Origin: Acetobacter sp.
GTDB taxonomy: Bacteria; Pseudomonadota; Alphaproteobacteria; Acetobacterales; Acetobacteraceae
Assembly: GCF_022483985.1 (NCBI RefSeq)
Contig: NZ_JAKVME010000001.1
Span: 1,240,001-1,304,000 of the forward strand
Direction of reading: 5' to 3'
Length of the DNA stretch: 64,000 bases
Positions 17,909 to 26,750 of the stretch are shown here, in pieces. Numbering within the stretch: the stretch's first letter is position 1; each line of letters opens with the position of its first letter. The notes below the pieces were generated by a model. The model was not told where the DNA came from, did not search any database, and saw only the letters and a list, made by a program, of their open reading frames with translations. The position numbers were made by a program, and so were the translations under genes.

Positions 17909-19708
17909 CTACTCCTCAAGCCCCTGACTACGAACCAGACGGGCGTACAGGCCATCAAGCGCGATCAGTTCAGCATGGGTTCCATGTTCCACGGCCCGTC
18001 CATCTTCCATGACCACCACCATATCGGCGGAACGCACCGTTGAGAGACGATGCGCCACAATAATGGTTGTGCGCCCGGCCCGAAGCTCACCCAACGCCTC
18101 CTGCACCAGCGCCTCGTTTTCGCTGTCCAGCGCACTGGTGGCTTCATCAAGCAGCAGCAGGCGCGGATCGCGCAGCAGCGCGCGCGCCAGAGCGACACGC
18201 TGCCTCTGGCCACCGGACAACCGTCCTCCGCCGGGGCCGACAATCGTGTCAAAACCATCAGGAAGCGCCGTTATGAACGGCTCGGCGGCGGCAAGACGGG
18301 CCGCTTCCCCCACCTCGGCATCAGTGGCGTCGGGGCGACCCATCAGAATGTTCTCCCGCACGGAAACATCGAAAAGCAGCGGGTCCTGACTGACATAGGC
18401 AATCGCGTTGCGCAGATGCTCCAGCCCGACATCACGCAGATCAACCCCGTCGAGGGTGATGGTCCCGCGGGTCACATCATGCAGACGGGGGATAAGTGAA
18501 AGAGCCGTTGATTTTCCGGCGCCGGATGGTCCGACCAGCGCTACGGTCATCCCCGGCTGGGCCTCGAACGAGAGGTCACTCAATCCCATGCGGCCGTCGG
18601 CATACTGGAAAGCAACCCTGTCGAAACGCAGATGCCCATGCCCGGCAGGCAGTGCGAGAGCTTGCGGACGGTCCTGCACGGCGGGTTTCTCATCAATAAG
18701 AGAAAAGATTCGTGAAAGCCCGGCCAACCCTTCCTGCAGGGCAGCGTTCAGCGCTCCGAGCGCACGGAGCGGACGTGAGGCCAGCAGCAGAGCCGCGACA
18801 AAGCCGGAGAAATCCCCAAGCGTTGCGCCTCCCATTGCGGCGCGCCATCCGGCAAAGCCCAGCACCGCCGCCACGGCTGAACCGCCCAGAGCCTCAAGCA
18901 AGGGGTCAACACGGGCGCGGCCACGCATGATCCTTAGAAACGCTTCATGGAGACGGTCAAAGGCGGTATCCGCGCGCTTTTCCTCACGCTCTTCAAGACG
19001 GTAGACACGCACTGTCCGGGCCTGAGCGAAGCTCTCGGTCAGGAAGGCGGCTGTCGAGGCGATCTGTTCGTTGACGTTGCCGGAAGCGCGCCTTACTTTC
19101 TTGCCAAGTCTCTGAATCGGCACCGCCGCAATCGGATACAGGATTGCGGCAATCAGACTGAGTTCCCAGTCCATGTAGATCATCGCCACGATCAGTCCGA
19201 CCACCGTCACCACATCGCCAAGGGAATTGACGGCCCGGATCATGGCTTCACGGATTGAAATCGCATCGGTCGTAAAACGGGCGGCAAGCGAAGCGGGCGC
19301 TTCCTTCTCGATCCGGGCTACGTCAGCAATGGTCAGGTGTCTGAACATTGATCCCTGCAAGCCCCGGATAACCACAAGCACCAGACCCTGTGTCGCCAGC
19401 GTCTGTCCATACTGGGCGGCGGCCTTTGCCATCGTGATCGCCACGATCAGAAGCGGCACCTGATACAGGATACGCTCGTCATGGGTGGAGAACATGTCGA
19501 GAGCCCGCTGGATGACCAGAGGATAGAGCGCCGTCAGCGTCGCCATGGCGATGGTCAGGACGAGAACACTCAGAATCCTGCCGCGATGGAGGCGTATCTG
19601 CTCGCGCCACAGGCGAAGAAGCAGCGCTCTGCTGTCGTCAGACTGCGAGGACTTGTTCCGGAGATCAGTCAACTGGGCGCGCGGCGGAAGAGCATTCATT
19701 CGCGTCAT
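17909..19708 (-). CDS. ABC exporter, fused permease and ATPase (MsbA-like)
   Basis: Half-transporter of 599 residues that would act as a homodimer in the inner membrane. The first ~330 residues form the six-helix exporter domain (hydrophobic segments around 40-62, 80-100, 150-190 and 265-300). The ATPase domain has Walker A GPSGAGKST, the Q-loop YVSQDP, signature LSGGQRQRVALARALL, Walker B LLLLDEATSALD and the switch histidine in IIVAHRLST. It is closest in type to lipid/lipid A flippases of the MsbA class, but multidrug exporters share these features, so the substrate is open. It follows cca on the same strand, separated by an AT-rich 130-base gap. Confidence 0.9.
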   Translation of the reverse strand: MTRMNALPPRAQLTDLRNKSSQSDDSRALLLRLWREQIRLHRGRILSVLVLTIAMATLTALYPLVIQRALDMFSTHDERILYQVPLLIVAITMAKAAAQYGQTLATQGLVLVVIRGLQGSMFRHLTIADVARIEKEAPASLAARFTTDAISIREAMIRAVNSLGDVVTVVGLIVAMIYMDWELSLIAAILYPIAAVPIQRLGKKVRRASGNVNEQIASTAAFLTESFAQARTVRVYRLEEREEKRADTAFDRLHEAFLRIMRGRARVDPLLEALGGSAVAAVLGFAGWRAAMGGATLGDFSGFVAALLLASRPLRALGALNAALQEGLAGLSRIFSLIDEKPAVQDRPQALALPAGHGHLRFDRVAFQYADGRMGLSDLSFEAQPGMTVALVGPSGAGKSTALSLIPRLHDVTRGTITLDGVDLRDVGLEHLRNAIAYVSQDPLLFDVSVRENILMGRPDATDAEVGEAARLAAAEPFITALPDGFDTIVGPGGGRLSGGQRQRVALARALLRDPRLLLLDEATSALDSENEALVQEALGELRAGRTTIIVAHRLSTVRSADMVVVMEDGRAVEHGTHAELIALDGLYARLVRSQGLEE

Positions 19709-19839
19709 CTACCAACGCGGGCCGCTTACGAAAAGAACCGCTGAACCGAACACCGTTTCCCAACCACGGACCGGACAGATTATTTTCTGAAAATATTTTC
19801 TATTATCAATATGATATTTTATTTTCTTAATAAAAATAC
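19709..19839. promoter_or_regulatory. AT-rich gap before ABC exporter gene
   Basis: This 131-base gap is strikingly AT-rich between about 19785 and 19850, with several A/T runs and short palindromic pieces such as GAAAATATTTTC. On the minus strand it lies between the cca stop and the exporter start, so it likely holds the exporter promoter. No consensus -35/-10 pair can be fixed with confidence. Confidence 0.35.
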
Positions 19840-21099
19840 TCAAGAAAAACTCTTATGCAGCCTTCGCAGGCAGGTCAGGCATTCCTCCCTTCCGGCTCGA
19901 CAACCGGACTGTAACCACCATGAGCGGATCATGGAAAGCAGTTCACCCACACGTGGCCCCGGCGGTATCCCTTCCGCCAGAAGGTCGCGCCCGGCAAGCG
20001 GAAAGACCGGTACGGGAAGGCTCTCAAGCTGAAACCTCAGACGTTTCCATGGCGCTGCTTCATGACATGCCCGATCAGCCAGAACCTGCTGCGCTTCCGC
20101 GAGCCAGACTTGCCCCAAGGCGACCTCTCTTGGGATTTCAGCCAGCACGCAGATAACGTCCTCCTCCGTCACGACACGTTCCGGCATCGGAAAGGGCTTC
20201 TGAAGAAATGCCAAAACGCGTGAGGAATCGGCGCGTGAGAGCCGGAGCCGTTCGACACACCTCTTTGCCGTCTCAGAATCGACAGCCGCCCCCGCAAGCA
20301 GAACCGCCAGCCTCAAGGCATAATCCGCCGGACCTCCAGAGGAGATCAGCGCGTCAAGATGTTGGATCGCATCAGACAGACAGTCTGTCAGTTCAGGCAG
20401 GCAGGCTGTCAGCGCACCCGTTTCCTTCATCAGACACAAGGTTTGGGTCACGCGTGGACCGGTCAGGATACGCCGCAACTCAGACCAGATACGCTCTACC
20501 GAAAGCCGCTCGATCAACGCCACACCGTGCCGAAGGGCAGTCAGAGTAACCTGGTCAGGCACCCCTGCGCCAAAGCGGGCCTGAAAGCGGAAAAACCGCA
20601 GGATACGAAGAGCGTCCTCGCGTATCCGTGTTTCCGCCTCACCGACAAATCTGACCCGTCCGGCTTTCAGGTCTGCCTGCCCGTCAAAATAATCATGAAT
20701 ATGCCCAGTCCGGTCGCAGGACATCGCATTGATGGTGAAATCGCGCCGGGCCGCGTCCTCTTCCCAATTCTGAGTCCATGATACATCGGCATGGCGGCCA
20801 TCTGTTACATCGTCCCGCCGAAGCGTGGTGATCTCGTAACCACGATGATCAATCACGGCGGTAACCGTTCCATGAGACAGGCCGGTAGGAACGGCGCTGA
20901 TGCCTGCATCCCGTAGACGTTTCATCACCTCCTGAGGCGTCTCCGGTGTTCCGAAGTCGAAATCGCTGGCGACCATGCCATTCAGCATGTCGCGCACAGC
21001 CCCTCCGACCAGCCGGGCCTGAGGCAGCACCTCCCATATCTGACAGAGCGCCGGGAAATCCGGGAGCGCCTCAAGAGGCAGGCTCACGACTTTCACCAT
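19840..21099 (-). CDS. cca: CCA tRNA nucleotidyltransferase
   Basis: Adds or repairs the 3' CCA end of tRNAs, or acts as a poly(A) polymerase of the same class II family. The 419-residue protein begins with the nucleotidyltransferase head: RLVGGAVRDMLNG then SDFDFGT (metal-binding DxD), followed by RRDFTINAMS and the RxxxEDxxRxLRxxRF motif (RIREDALRILRFFRF), then SVERIWSEL. The helical C-terminal half is typical. Its start shares one base with the stop of the upstream DUF1285 gene, so the two form an operon. CCA-adding activity rather than poly(A) addition is inferred from alphaproteobacterial practice. Confidence 0.92.
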   Translation of the reverse strand: MVKVVSLPLEALPDFPALCQIWEVLPQARLVGGAVRDMLNGMVASDFDFGTPETPQEVMKRLRDAGISAVPTGLSHGTVTAVIDHRGYEITTLRRDDVTDGRHADVSWTQNWEEDAARRDFTINAMSCDRTGHIHDYFDGQADLKAGRVRFVGEAETRIREDALRILRFFRFQARFGAGVPDQVTLTALRHGVALIERLSVERIWSELRRILTGPRVTQTLCLMKETGALTACLPELTDCLSDAIQHLDALISSGGPADYALRLAVLLAGAAVDSETAKRCVERLRLSRADSSRVLAFLQKPFPMPERVVTEEDVICVLAEIPREVALGQVWLAEAQQVLADRACHEAAPWKRLRFQLESLPVPVFPLAGRDLLAEGIPPGPRVGELLSMIRSWWLQSGCRAGREECLTCLRRLHKSFS

Positions 21100-21728
21100 C
21101 AGCAGTCGCCATCCTCATCGATGCCTTCCCTGCATCCGCGCGGGACAAGGGCCAACGGGAAAAACGCGCCAGCGCTCCAGACTCCCATGCAGGCCTGTCC
21201 TCCACAGCAGCCGGGTTCAGCCAGAGCCGCCAGTTCGTACCAGACGGGGCGTGAAATGCGGGCCTGCAATGGTAGTTCTCCCTCAGCCTGCCGCACCGTG
21301 AGATAGGGCGGTGGCGCGCTGTCGCAGGCATCGAGCGGCACATCCCAGCGCGCCAGAATGGGGTGCTCGGGCCCAGCCGTGACAACCTGATCAATGTTGG
21401 TGCGGAAACACAGGCGCTGTTCCCGTCCGACACCGCACCATTCCAGCTCAACCGCCACGAACGGAACATCTTCGACCTCGATGGTGCCTTCCTCGACAGG
21501 GGTGCGGAGCCAGTAAGCGCCGTCCGCCGCACGGGAAAGAGCCGAGGCGAAAAGGCAGACCATCGGCTTTCGTTTGATCGGGGAGCCTTTGTAGAGCCAG
21601 ACTCCGTCACGACGGATGAGAAAGGGCAACTGGCCACACTGATGCGGCTTGCCACTCCTCTGGTCGTCGTTGGAGATCTGGCGGTCATCTCCCGATTTTT
21701 CGCCAAAAGCATCTGATGTCACGTTCAA
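21099..21728 (-). CDS. DUF1285 family protein
   Basis: A 209-residue protein of the DUF1285 type, recognised by GQLPFLIRRDGVWLYKGSPIKRKPMVCLFASAL, YWLRTPVEEGTIEVEDVPFVAVELE and the later FRTNIDQVVTAGPEHPI. The function is unknown. No signal peptide or membrane segment. In alphaproteobacteria this family commonly sits in front of cca and next to a MoxR gene, as here, where it overlaps cca by one base and diverges from moxR with 88 bases between. The first 30 residues are not conserved in my reading, so the start may be further in. Confidence 0.85.
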   Translation of the reverse strand: MNVTSDAFGEKSGDDRQISNDDQRSGKPHQCGQLPFLIRRDGVWLYKGSPIKRKPMVCLFASALSRAADGAYWLRTPVEEGTIEVEDVPFVAVELEWCGVGREQRLCFRTNIDQVVTAGPEHPILARWDVPLDACDSAPPPYLTVRQAEGELPLQARISRPVWYELAALAEPGCCGGQACMGVWSAGAFFPLALVPRGCREGIDEDGDC

Positions 21729-21816
21729 TTAACCCACATCTGTTTGCCTGCGCACCATACCGATATAGGGTTGCCCCCCGGCTTGATGTAAGCCCCGGAC
21801 GTGTCAGACTGGACCT

Positions 21817-22875
21817 ATGACGCCTGAAATGATGCCAAACCAGACCGTATTCCTTGCCCCCGAGACGGGTTCCTCCGGTGGAAACGCCTTCCCGGACAGC
21901 GCCTCCGCAGCACAGCAGGTCGACCTCGTCGCCCACCGTTTGCAGGATGTGCGGGCGGAAATCGGCCGAATCATTTTTGGCCAGAAAGATGTTGTCGATC
22001 AGGCGCTTGTCAGCATTCTTTCAGGTGGTCACGCCCTGCTGGTCGGTGCTCCCGGTCTCGGCAAGACCCTGCTGGTCACAACGCTCGGCACGGTTCTTGG
22101 TCTCGATTCCCGGCGTGTGCAGTTCACACCCGACCTGATGCCATCCGACATCACCGGCAGTGAGATTCTTGATGAAGACGCCGCCGGTCACCGCAGTTTC
22201 CGCTTCGTGCCGGGACCGGTGTTCTGCCAGTTGCTGATGGCCGACGAAATCAACCGCGCCAGCCCCCGCACCCAGTCAGCCTTGTTGCAAGCCATGCAGG
22301 AGCATCGCGTCGCCATTGCCGGCACGGAATATGCGCTGCCGCGTCCGTTCCACGTTCTGGCGACCCAGAATCCGATCGACCAAGAAGGCATCTATCCGCT
22401 TCCGGAAGCCCAACTCGACCGTTTCATGCTCCAGATCCAGTTGACCTTCCCGGAAGCCGCCGATGAACGGGCCATGCTGCTGGCGACGACGGGCGTGCCG
22501 CAGGAAGCTCCGCAGCAGATTCTTTCCACTGAAGACATGCTTTACGCGCAGGCGATGGTCCGGGCTCTCCCTGTGGGTGAACGTATTGTGGACGCGATCC
22601 TGCGCCTCGTGCGTTCTGCGCGTCCCGAGACGACCGATGTGCAGACCGTGAAAGACAGCATCGCATGGGGTCCGGGTCCGCGTGCCGCGCAGACCCTGAT
22701 GCTGGCCACCCGCGCCCGCGCCCTGCTGGATGGGCGTCTCTCGCCTGACCTTGATGATATCGCCGCTCTTGCACGGCCCGTGCTGGCGCACCGTATGGCG
22801 CTCAGCTTTTCGGCCAGAGCCGATTCGACCCGGATCGAGGATGTGATCGACGGGCTCGTCTCCCGTCTGGGTTGA
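21817..22875 (+). CDS. MoxR-family AAA+ ATPase
   Basis: A 352-residue AAA+ ATPase of the MoxR group, thought to act as a chaperone that activates or assembles partner proteins carrying VWA domains. Walker A is GAPGLGKT, Walker B LLMADEINRASPRTQSALLQAMQEH, followed by sensor 1 in HVLATQNPIDQEG and the C-terminal helical lid. The first ~35 residues are variable. It leads a four-gene cluster with a DUF58 protein, a BatA/DUF4159 protein and a VWA-like membrane protein; the next gene begins within or right after its stop codon, so they are cotranscribed. Confidence 0.93.
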   Translation: MTPEMMPNQTVFLAPETGSSGGNAFPDSASAAQQVDLVAHRLQDVRAEIGRIIFGQKDVVDQALVSILSGGHALLVGAPGLGKTLLVTTLGTVLGLDSRRVQFTPDLMPSDITGSEILDEDAAGHRSFRFVPGPVFCQLLMADEINRASPRTQSALLQAMQEHRVAIAGTEYALPRPFHVLATQNPIDQEGIYPLPEAQLDRFMLQIQLTFPEAADERAMLLATTGVPQEAPQQILSTEDMLYAQAMVRALPVGERIVDAILRLVRSARPETTDVQTVKDSIAWGPGPRAAQTLMLATRARALLDGRLSPDLDDIAALARPVLAHRMALSFSARADSTRIEDVIDGLVSRLG

Positions 22876-22877
22876 TC

Positions 22878-23888
22878 GTGGCGCAAGACACTTCTTCCTC
22901 GTCCGGCGGTTTTTTCTCCAGACTGGCGGACAGGATACGCTCGGCCTCTCCTGCGGCCGGACGTGACACAGCCGCCCTCATCAGCGGCAGTCCCGCTGTG
23001 CTGGCGTCAGAAGCGGACAGGCTGGCGGCGACGCTCGCTTCCCTCGTGCCGGAAGCTGAACGGATCGCCGCGACTGTCGCTGCCGGACTGCACGGTCAGA
23101 GGCGTTCCGGTCCGGGTGAGACGTTCTGGCAGTATCGACCAGCTTTGCCCGGCGAACCGGTCACACGCATCGACTGGCGGCAGTCGGCCCGCAGTCACAA
23201 GGCCTATGTGCGTGAGACGGAAGCCGAGCATGCCCAGACCATCCATCTCTGGTGCGATCTCAGCCCGTCGATGGTGTGGTCTTCCCAGCCGTTTTCTCTG
23301 CCCTTGAAGCGGGATCGCGCCATTCTGCTGTTGCTGGCGGCGGCGTCCCTGCTGGAGCGGAGCGGCGAACGTGTGCGCCTTGTGTCTCCGAACGGGCGTG
23401 TCGATCTGCCACCCGGCGCGGGCAGGATCGCAAGTCGTATCGCATTAGCGCTCACGTCACTGGTCCGGCAGTCCGATGAGACGGCTCTTCTGAAGGGCAC
23501 GGTTCTGCCTCCGCATTCACAGCTTGTCATCGCCAGCGATCTCCTTGCTCCAGACAAGGATGTGACAACCCTTTTCCGACAGCTATCGGGAAGTGGCGTC
23601 CGTGCTCACATTCTCCAGATCATCGATCCCGCCGAACGTGCACTGCCCTACGCCGGGCGCATCCGTTTCGAAGGCTTGGAAAACGAGGCGAGCCTGACTC
23701 TTCCCGCAGTGGAAACTCTGCGTCCCGAGTATGACGCCGCCTTCGCGCGCAGACAGGCGCATCTCCGGGCCATTGCGGAACGCTGCCGCCATACTTTCCA
23801 GCCTCACCAGACAGACACCTCTGCGGCCGCTGCCCTGCTCTCTCTCAGCGCCTCTCTGTCAGGCCACCGGGGGGGCGGACGTCCATGA
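22878..23888 (+). CDS. DUF58 domain protein
   Basis: A 336-residue DUF58 protein, the usual partner of MoxR ATPases. The core motif is ETFWQYRPALPGEPVTRIDWRQSARSHKAYVRETE, followed by a VWA-like region starting IHLWCDLSPSMVW, where DLSPS resembles a MIDAS metal site. There is no clear membrane segment. The start is probably GTG at 22878, two bases after the MoxR stop; a TTG at 22872 overlapping that stop is the alternative. The stop overlaps the next gene by four bases. Confidence 0.88.
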   Translation: MAQDTSSSSGGFFSRLADRIRSASPAAGRDTAALISGSPAVLASEADRLAATLASLVPEAERIAATVAAGLHGQRRSGPGETFWQYRPALPGEPVTRIDWRQSARSHKAYVRETEAEHAQTIHLWCDLSPSMVWSSQPFSLPLKRDRAILLLLAAASLLERSGERVRLVSPNGRVDLPPGAGRIASRIALALTSLVRQSDETALLKGTVLPPHSQLVIASDLLAPDKDVTTLFRQLSGSGVRAHILQIIDPAERALPYAGRIRFEGLENEASLTLPAVETLRPEYDAAFARRQAHLRAIAERCRHTFQPHQTDTSAAAALLSLSASLSGHRGGGRP

Positions 23889-26743
23889 TCTTTCAGTTCC
23901 CTGCCCTGCTCGCGGGTCTGTTGAGCCTTCCGGCCATCTGGTGGCTGTTACGCGCCCGTCCGCCTTCGCCGCGCGCCCAGATTTTCCCGCCTGTAGCTCT
24001 GCTGGCAGCGCTCCATCCCAGACAGGATGATGCGGCGACACCTCCGTTCTGGCTGCTCATCCTGCGTCTGGCTGCGGCGACGCTGCTCATTCTGGGGCTG
24101 TCCGGTCCGGTCATTCCGGGCAGACCGGTCCCCTTGCCCGGAAGCGGCACCCTGCTGCTTGTCATCGACAATGATATGATGACCGCTCCCGACTGGAGCG
24201 AACGAACTGCTGCGGCCCATGCGCTGCTCGACGCGGCAGGAAGGGCTGGCCGTTCCGCTGTCCTTCTGGCAACGGCGTCCGAAGACCGAGAAAATCCGGC
24301 GACACTCCGTGCTCTTCCGGCGGAGCAGGTTGCCCTGACGCTCGATGCGCTACGCCCTCTGCCATGGGCCGCCGACCGCGCTGTTGCCGCCCAACGGCTG
24401 GAGAAAATGAAAGCGGACGGGCTTTCTGTCGGGGCAACCATCTATCTGTCGAATGGTCTTGCTTCTGACGACAAGAACGGTGATGCGGCGGATCGCTCTT
24501 TCAAAACCGCTATGCAGACATTTGGCGCCGTTCAGGAAATCCGTTTCACGGGTAACGGCGTCTTTGTCCTCAGTCACGCCGTGGCAGAAACTCAAGACGC
24601 ATCACCTGACAGCCTCTCAACCGCTGGCGTCATGGCGCGTCTGGAGACTCTGCCGTCCGCTCTTCCGCGACGTATTCGGGTGAGAGCCCACAGTGAAGAT
24701 GGTGGAACGCTGTCTCTGACCGATGTCACTCTGCCAGCCGGAACCAGCAGCGCGCCGGTCTCTGTTTCCCTGCCGACTGTCATGCGTAACCGGGTCGATA
24801 TGCTGACGATCGACGGCAGCGCCAGCGCGCCTGGAACCCTACTGCTGGACGAAGGCGACAGGCTGCGTCCCGTCGGGCTGATTGCGACCGGCAGCGGCGA
24901 CACGCCTCTGGTGGGAAATCTGTTCTATCTGCGCCGAGCCCTTGCACCGAACGCCGACCTGCATACCGGCAGCACCGCCACGCTTCTCTCACAGCCTCTA
25001 TCGGTTCTGATTGCTCCGGACGGCACTCTCGCCGATACGGAGACCCAGCAGAAAGTCGCGGACTGGGTCAGAATAGGTGGCACACTGATCCGTTTTGCCG
25101 GTCGCACGCTCGCCGGGCATGAAGACAGCGTCCAGAGCACGCCTGACACAGCCGGCAGTGAAACGGCTGCTCATGCGGCCCCGGAAAAGACCCTGCTTCC
25201 TGTGGCGCTGATGCCCACGGCCCGTCAGTTGGGTGGCGCCATGTCATGGGGCAAGCCACAGTCTCTGGCTGACTTTTCGACAGATTCCCCCTTCCATGGC
25301 CTTACTGTCCCGAAGGATGTGACCGTTTCCCGGCAGATCCTTGCACAGCCAGCGACAGACCTCTCGGCTCATAGCTGGGCGCGGCTTACTGACGGCACGC
25401 CCCTCGTGACCCATGCCACACTCGGCAAGGGAGAGATCGTGCTGTTTCACGTCACCCCCACGGCGGACTGGTCGAATCTGCCGCTCTCCGGCCTGTTCGT
25501 GTCCATGCTCACACGGCTTATCGAACATGCTGGTGGTGTGGATATCCCGTCCGACAACAGTGTGCTGGCTCCGGTCATGACGCTGGATGGAGAGGGTGTT
25601 CTCGGCTCGCCCTCTCCGCTCGCCCGAGGACTGGCTTCCAGCAAGTTCGGCACTACGGCCGTTTCTCCGGAGCATCCGCCCGGACTGTATGGCTCACGCG
25701 CCGCACGACGCGCCCTGAACGTAGGCGACACGCTTCACAGTCTGTCACCACTGCCTCCGACAGGGGCCGTCACCAATCCTGCCGGGCATCGACCTGACAG
25801 GCTGATAGGTCCGACATTGCTGGCCATCGCACTTCTGCTTCTGGCAACCGATGCGCTGGCGACGCTCTTTCTGCGTGGTTTTTTCTCCCTCTCACGTATA
25901 CGCAGAGCCCTCCATCTCTCGATCATTTTCGGACTTTCTTCAGCGGCTCTCGCCTCTTCCGGATTTGCACAGGATGCGCCTGTCGCTCCTGAAGTCCCTC
26001 CATCTGCTACGGCCAACGTGCCGGGAGCGGCTCTGGAAACCCGGCTGGCCTATGTCATCACAGGCAATCCGGAAGTGGATACTGTCTCTCAGGAAGGACT
26101 TCAGGGACTTTCCGACTATGTGAACGCCCGCACTTCTGCGGTGATCGGACATCCAGACGGCGTGCATCCGGGCAAGGATGACCTCGCCTATTACCCGCTG
26201 CTTTACTGGCCGATCACGCCGGACTCTCATGTCGATCCGGCTGTGACGAGCGCCCTGACCACCTTCATCGCACATGGTGGCATGATCATCATCGACACGC
26301 AGGGCGTGGATACCACTACCTCCGGCGATAGCGACACACTGGCGGGCGAGGCTCCCGGCAGTGCCGCCGCGCTTCGTCGCGTTACGGCGGGACTGCCCAT
26401 TCCTCCGCTCACCCATCTCGATGACCATCATGTGCTGAGCCACACATTCTATCTGCTGCATGACTTTCCGGGCCGCTACGCCGGTCAGCCTGTATGGGTC
26501 GCCCGCGACGGTGAGGCCGAGAATGATGACGTCAGTCCCGTGATCATCGGCAGCGCTGACTGGGCGCATGCGTGGGCCGTGGATCAGAATGGCGACACAC
26601 GGTTCGCAGTCCTTCCCGGCGGAGACGAGCAGCGGCGCACGGCCTACAGGTTCGGGGTCAATGCCGTCATCTATGCGCTGACCGGCAACTACAAGGCGGA
26701 TCAGGTCCACGTTCCGGCAATCCTCAAACGTCTGGGACAATGA
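23885..26743 (+). CDS. BatA N-terminal and DUF4159 membrane protein
   Basis: A 952-residue protein joining two recognisable parts. Residues 1-80 match the BatA-type (aerotolerance regulator) N-terminus with two membrane segments around 5-22 and 55-75. A VWA-like fold may follow (LLLVIDNDMM), but the MIDAS residues are not kept. Near 640-690 are more hydrophobic segments, the last resembling a signal peptide (ALASSGFA). From about residue 720 to the end is a DUF4159 domain (TRLAYVITGNPEVD, GLQGLSDYVNARTSAV, DLAYYPLLYWPI, GGMIIIDTQG). The topology suggests that DUF4159 lies in the periplasm. It is part of the MoxR operon; function unknown, probably envelope-related. Confidence 0.85.
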   Translation: MIFQFPALLAGLLSLPAIWWLLRARPPSPRAQIFPPVALLAALHPRQDDAATPPFWLLILRLAAATLLILGLSGPVIPGRPVPLPGSGTLLLVIDNDMMTAPDWSERTAAAHALLDAAGRAGRSAVLLATASEDRENPATLRALPAEQVALTLDALRPLPWAADRAVAAQRLEKMKADGLSVGATIYLSNGLASDDKNGDAADRSFKTAMQTFGAVQEIRFTGNGVFVLSHAVAETQDASPDSLSTAGVMARLETLPSALPRRIRVRAHSEDGGTLSLTDVTLPAGTSSAPVSVSLPTVMRNRVDMLTIDGSASAPGTLLLDEGDRLRPVGLIATGSGDTPLVGNLFYLRRALAPNADLHTGSTATLLSQPLSVLIAPDGTLADTETQQKVADWVRIGGTLIRFAGRTLAGHEDSVQSTPDTAGSETAAHAAPEKTLLPVALMPTARQLGGAMSWGKPQSLADFSTDSPFHGLTVPKDVTVSRQILAQPATDLSAHSWARLTDGTPLVTHATLGKGEIVLFHVTPTADWSNLPLSGLFVSMLTRLIEHAGGVDIPSDNSVLAPVMTLDGEGVLGSPSPLARGLASSKFGTTAVSPEHPPGLYGSRAARRALNVGDTLHSLSPLPPTGAVTNPAGHRPDRLIGPTLLAIALLLLATDALATLFLRGFFSLSRIRRALHLSIIFGLSSAALASSGFAQDAPVAPEVPPSATANVPGAALETRLAYVITGNPEVDTVSQEGLQGLSDYVNARTSAVIGHPDGVHPGKDDLAYYPLLYWPITPDSHVDPAVTSALTTFIAHGGMIIIDTQGVDTTTSGDSDTLAGEAPGSAAALRRVTAGLPIPPLTHLDDHHVLSHTFYLLHDFPGRYAGQPVWVARDGEAENDDVSPVIIGSADWAHAWAVDQNGDTRFAVLPGGDEQRRTAYRFGVNAVIYALTGNYKADQVHVPAILKRLGQ

Positions 26744-26750
26744 GGGCGGC